Shown here piece by piece: positions 59,781 through 64,000 of a stretch of 64,000 nt of DNA. The notes under the pieces were generated by a model, which did no database searches, was not told the DNA's origin, and was given only the letters and a program-made list of their open reading frames with translations. Position 1 is the stretch's first letter. Every line of letters begins with the position of its first letter. Position numbers and translations under genes: made by a program. Origin of the DNA: Haematobia irritans (Eukaryota; Arthropoda; Insecta; Diptera; Muscidae); assembly GCF_050003625.1 (NCBI RefSeq), contig NC_134398.1, positions 22,420,622-22,484,621 on the forward strand, given 5' to 3'.

Positions 59781-60684
59781 CACGCAAAGAAAAAAAACGT
59801 TTGGAAAACGTGTACCGAAAACGTTTTTCTTATGTTAGAGTTTTTTGAATTGCTTCGAAAAGTATACACTTTTATCACCAAAAAAATTCGTTTGTTACAC
59901 AATTTTTATTTTTTCAATAAAAAGAGTTATTTTTGAACCAACAACACAGTCCATTTCGTTTATATCAAACACTGTTCTTTTCTGACTTTAGGTATTTAAT
60001 AAGACACATTTTACAGTTCATAGTAAAAATTTAATATAGTAGAATGTAATGTTGAAAATTTTTTCGGAATCTTCCGACCATATCTGGAATATATGTAAAA
60101 AAAAAACTGGTCGAAGCAGGGATCGAACCCACGACCCTTGGCATGCAAGTCCGACGTAGCAACCACTGCTCCACGGTCCCAAACTAAATGTATTCTTCTG
60201 TTAAATAAACTTTGTTTAATCGGCTCGTGGGCGCCGCAAGCTATGCTATATTAATATAACTTATATGGATAATTAGCTATTGATGACAATAACAGCTACG
60301 TAGCTCAGTGGATAGTGTGCTGCCTTACAAATTGCATGGTCCGCGGTTCGATTCTCAGTCCAGGCGAAAGGTAAAAAAAAATTTAAAAATTTATAAAATC
60401 GTATAATTTCTTCTACATTGTTTGTATTACAGAAAAAGGTGCTAAGAACTAAAAAACTTCGTGGAAGTGAGAAAGATGTGAGGGAAAATGCAATTAGCCA
60501 GAAAAAAATTTTTTTGAGTTAGTCTTTATGAAATTGCTTTTACATCCTGGAAAAGAATAAACGTTTATCACAAAAAGTATATACTTTTCTTCCAAATACA
60601 CTTCCTTTCAACGAAAAGCAAATGAGAAACGAACTTTGTTTGTCTAAAATTTCGTTTGGGAGGAAAGAATTATTTTTTTGCGTG
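59781..60684 (+). mobile_element. CACG-ended non-autonomous DNA element C2
   Basis: It starts CACGCAAAGAAAAAAAACG and ends TTATTTTTTTGCGTG; TA lies at 59779-59780 and 60685-60686. It is 904 bp and collinear with C1, including both tRNA-like modules: minus at about 60110-60183 (GGTTCGATCCC), plus at about 60297-60370 (TAGCTCAGTGGATAGTG and GGTTCGATTCT). Confidence 0.82.
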
Positions 60685-60686
60685 TA

Positions 60687-61855
60687 GAGTTGTACTATAA
60701 AGACAAAAAAATATTACCAACATATTTAAGTTTATTGTCTGTATTAAAAAAAATCAAAATAAAAATAAAAAAAAAATAAAATAAAATTAATTGATTCAAC
60801 TTATGCATTAAGCAAAGCATCAAATTATTTTACAAATTAATGATTTCCTTCACTAAGTTTCAATAAAAAATTAATTCGTTTTTTTACAATTTTTACATGA
60901 AGTTTTTCCGTGATTAATTTATTTTTTTTTTCTAATATATTTTGTCTGTATGTTTATCGGGTTCTTCGAGTTTACGCCTCAAATATTTTTTTGGTTTTCG
61001 CACCATAATGTTTTTTTGAACCGCCTGGAAGTATGCAAAAAAAATAGCCCATCACAAATAATTACAAATTTACTACAATTTGCCAAAAGTAATGCAGTTT
61101 TTGGTGTCACTGTGAATTTTGACTGACACTTAAATGAATATTAAAATGGTCACACGATTATTTCTGTATTGAATTATTTGAACTGTCAGTTCAGAGACTC
61201 GGAGCCAATGACAAACTCGGACATGATTTTAAACAACGTTAATGGTGTTAGGCTATCGAAAGCGATCTCGTAATCACACAAAATTTTTTCTGTATTGAAT
61301 GATTCGCAGTGATTCGTTATTATTTGAACTGACAAGAGACTCTGAGCCAATGACAAACTCTGACATGGTTTTAAAGAACATTAATGGTATTAGGCTATCG
61401 AAAGCGATCTCGTAATCACACAAAAAATGGCTCGTGTTCATTTTGGCCAAAGTTTGATGCCATAAGAAATTGCGAATAATACTTTTTTTTGCCACTTTTC
61501 GAAAAGTCAACACTGTATAATTTTCCAATTGGATATTAAATAGGTCAGACCATAGCCTAACATTACTTAATGGATCGCGGGTGATCTCTACTTAATGGTT
61601 CACGGGCGTTCTTTATTATTTTAACTGATGAGAGCTAGTCAATTTGCCAATATAAGACATGGCTTTGAACATCTGTTTGTTTGACTATCGAAAGCGGCCT
61701 CCCCAATGACACTTAAATGGTCCCTATGTAGTCTTCTTTCCAAAAAGTAATGACACATTCATTTTAAAAAAGTGGCACCCTTTTTCGTGCATACTTTTAG
61801 GAGGTAAAAATGTATGTATTTAAAATATATTAGAAAATAAAATAATGTAATTACA
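60687..61855 (+). repeat. Intron DNA with a 142-bp tandem duplication
   Basis: gagccaatgacaaactc to aaagcgatctcgtaatcaca occurs at about 61202-61280 and 61344-61422. The remainder is AT-rich with no gene. Confidence 0.65.
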
Positions 61856-64000
61856 AATTGTCTACAGAAATAAAATTTTGACAAAATTGTTTATAGAAAT
61901 CAAATTTTGACAAAATTTTTTATAGAAATAAAATTTTGGCAAAATTTTTTATAGAAATAAAATTTTGACCAAATTTTCTACAGAAATAAAATTTTGACAA
62001 AATTGTTTATAGAAATAAAATTCTGACATAATTTTCTATAAAATAAAATTTTGACAAAATTTCTTATAGAAATAATATCTTATAAAATTTTGACAACATT
62101 TTCTGTAGAAATGAAACTTGGAGAAAATTTTCTATGGAAGTAAAATGTTGAGAAAGTTTTCTAAAGAAATAAAATTTTCTGTAAAAATAATATTTTGGAA
62201 AATTTTCTATAGAAATAAAATTTAGAGAAAATTTTCTATAGAAATCAAATGTTGAGAAAGTTTTCTAAAGAAATAAAATTTTCTATAGAATAAATTTTCT
62301 ATAGAAATAGAATTTTTGAAAAATTTTCTATAGAAATACAATTTTGACAAAATTTTCTGCAGAAATGAAATTTGGAGAAAATTTTCCATGGAAGTAAAAT
62401 TTTGATACAATTTTCTGTAGAAATACAATTTTGACAAAATTTTCTGTAGAAATAAAATTCTAACAAAATTTTCTGCAGAAATGAAATTTGGAGAAGTAAA
62501 ATTTTAACAAAATTTTCTGTAAAAATAAAAGTTTGGAACATTTTCTATAGAAAGAAAATTTAGAGAAAATTTTCTATAGAAATAAAATGTTGAGAAAGTT
62601 TTCTAAAGAAATAAAATTTTCTATAGCATAAATTTTCTATAGAATAAATTTTCTATAGAAGCAGAATTTTTGACAAAATTTTCTGTAGATCTAAAATTTT
62701 GACAAAATTTTCTGTAGAAATGAAATTTGGAGAAAATTTTCTATGGAAGTAAAATTTTGACACAATTTTCTGTAGAAATACAATTTTGACAAAATTTTCT
62801 GTAGAAAAGAAATTTGGAGAAAATTTCTATTAAAGTAAAATTTTAACACAATTTTCTGTAGAAATAAAATATTGGAAAATTTTCTATAGAAATAAAATTT
62901 AGAGAAAATTTTCTATAGAAATAAAATTTTCTATAGAATAAATTTTCTATAGAAATAAAATTTGGGAAAATTATGTACAGAAATAAAATTTTGACAAAAT
63001 TTTCTGTAGAAATGAAGTTTGGAGAAAAATTTTAATGGAAGTAAAATTTTAACACAATTTTCTGTAGAAATAAAATTTGGGAAAATTTTCTATAGAAATA
63101 AAATTTAAAGAAAATTTTCTATAGAAATGAAATATGAAGAAAATTTTCTAAGGAAGTAAAATTTTGACACAATTTTCTGTAGAAAAAAAAATTGGAAAAT
63201 TTTCTATAGAAATAAAATTTAGAGAAAATTTTCTATAGAAATAAAATGTTTAAAAAGTTTTCTAAAGAAATAAAATTTTCTATAGAATAAGTTTTCTATA
63301 AAAATAGAAGTTTTGAAAATTTTTCTATAGAAATACAATTTTGACAAAATTTTCTGTAGAAATAAAATTTTTACAAAATTTTCTGTAGGAATGAAATTTA
63401 GAGAAAAATTTCTATGGAAGTAAAATTTTAACACAATTTTCTGTAGAAATAAAATTTGGGAAAATTATCTATAGAAATAAAATTTTGACAAAATTTTCTG
63501 TAGAAATGAAAGTTGGAGAAAAATTTTAATGGAAGTAAAATTTTAACACAATTTTCTGTAGAAATAAAATTTGGGAAAATTTTCTATAGAAATAAAATTT
63601 AGAGAAAATTTTCTATAGAAATAAAATGTTGATAAAGTTTTCTAAAGAAATAAAATTTTCTATAGAATAAATTTTCTATAGAAATATAATTTTTGAAAAA
63701 ATTTCTATAGAAATACAATTTTGACAGAGTTTTCTGTAGATCTAAAATTTTGACAAAATTTTCTGTAGAAACGAAATTTGGAGAAAATTTTCTATGGATG
63801 TAAAATTTTGACAAAATTTCTGTAGACATACAATTTTGACAAAATTTTCTGTAGAAATAAAATTTTGACAAAATTTTCTGTAGAAATGAAATTTGGAAAA
63901 AATATTCTATAGAAGTAAAATTTTGACATAATTTTCTGTAGAAATAAAATTTTGGAAAATTTTCTATTGAAATAGAATTTAGAGAAAATTTTCTATAGAA
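61856..64000 (+). repeat. 29-bp minisatellite array (forward), runs off the window
   Basis: Forward units with higher-order order: the variant aaatgttgagaaagttttct followed by ttctatagaataaattttct recurs near 62247, 62586, 63244 and 63624, in blocks of roughly 340-380 bp or multiples. Confidence 0.94.

Noticed and set aside
59724..59936. Open frame overlapping the start of C2
   Set aside because: It runs across the element border and matches the non-coding end of the C elements.

Overview
The window is intron-rich, AT-rich eukaryotic DNA. It looks like a dipteran genome, most likely a calyptrate (muscoid) fly; the species cannot be fixed from the sequence alone. The only host gene I can support lies on the minus strand. 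Three short exons, at 59192-58998, 38016-37930 and 30208-30099, have clean AG/GT splice borders and compatible phases. Joined in order they encode loop C (vicinal cysteines), TM1, TM2 and TM3 of a nicotinic acetylcholine receptor subunit of the insect alpha5/6/7 group, best matching alpha6. The introns between them are about 21.0 kb and 7.7 kb. The 5' exons (ligand-binding domain) must lie beyond 64000, and the TM3-TM4 loop and TM4 exons below position 1.

Almost everything else is transposable-element and satellite material inside or next to those introns. (1) Two sister families of DINE-1/INE-1-like non-autonomous elements, called A and B here, have a GC-rich 5' hairpin, TATACCCT-type ends, a (GGAC)n stretch and 153-bp internal tandem repeats. 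(2) A 29-bp minisatellite made of two dyad-symmetric motifs is an internal domain of family A and also forms multi-kb arrays; by my tally it covers roughly 19-20 kb of the 64 kb. (3) A group of non-autonomous DNA elements ends in CACG/CACC and is flanked mostly by TA duplications; several carry tRNA-like pol III modules. (4) There are two internally deleted DD41D-type Tc1/mariner copies, a tRNA-derived SINE family with (CCTAA)n tails, a broken Penelope-like retroelement with a GIY-YIG domain, a piggyBac-like TTAA-flanked element and a Helitron-like 3' end. (5) A 2,992-bp apparently perfect tandem duplication lies at 46229-52212.

Layout: 1-1410 SINE in a family A element; 1582-5582 a nested stack (piggyBac-like, containing a CACG element, containing a family A element and a mariner); 6650-9741 family A and a Helitron-like unit; 10024-13097 array; 13100-14025 CACG element; 15136-20090 array with family B and Penelope inserts; 20161-22357 second CACG element and second mariner; 24641-29096 array; 30099-30208 exon; 31481-34650 families B and A; 35039-35386 SINE; 37930-38016 exon; 38982-43260 family A; 44370-45740 array; 45765-52212 satellite-like tandem duplication; 53389-57842 array; 58998-59192 exon; 59781-60684 CACG element; 61856-64000 array. 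I see no intact mobile-element gene.
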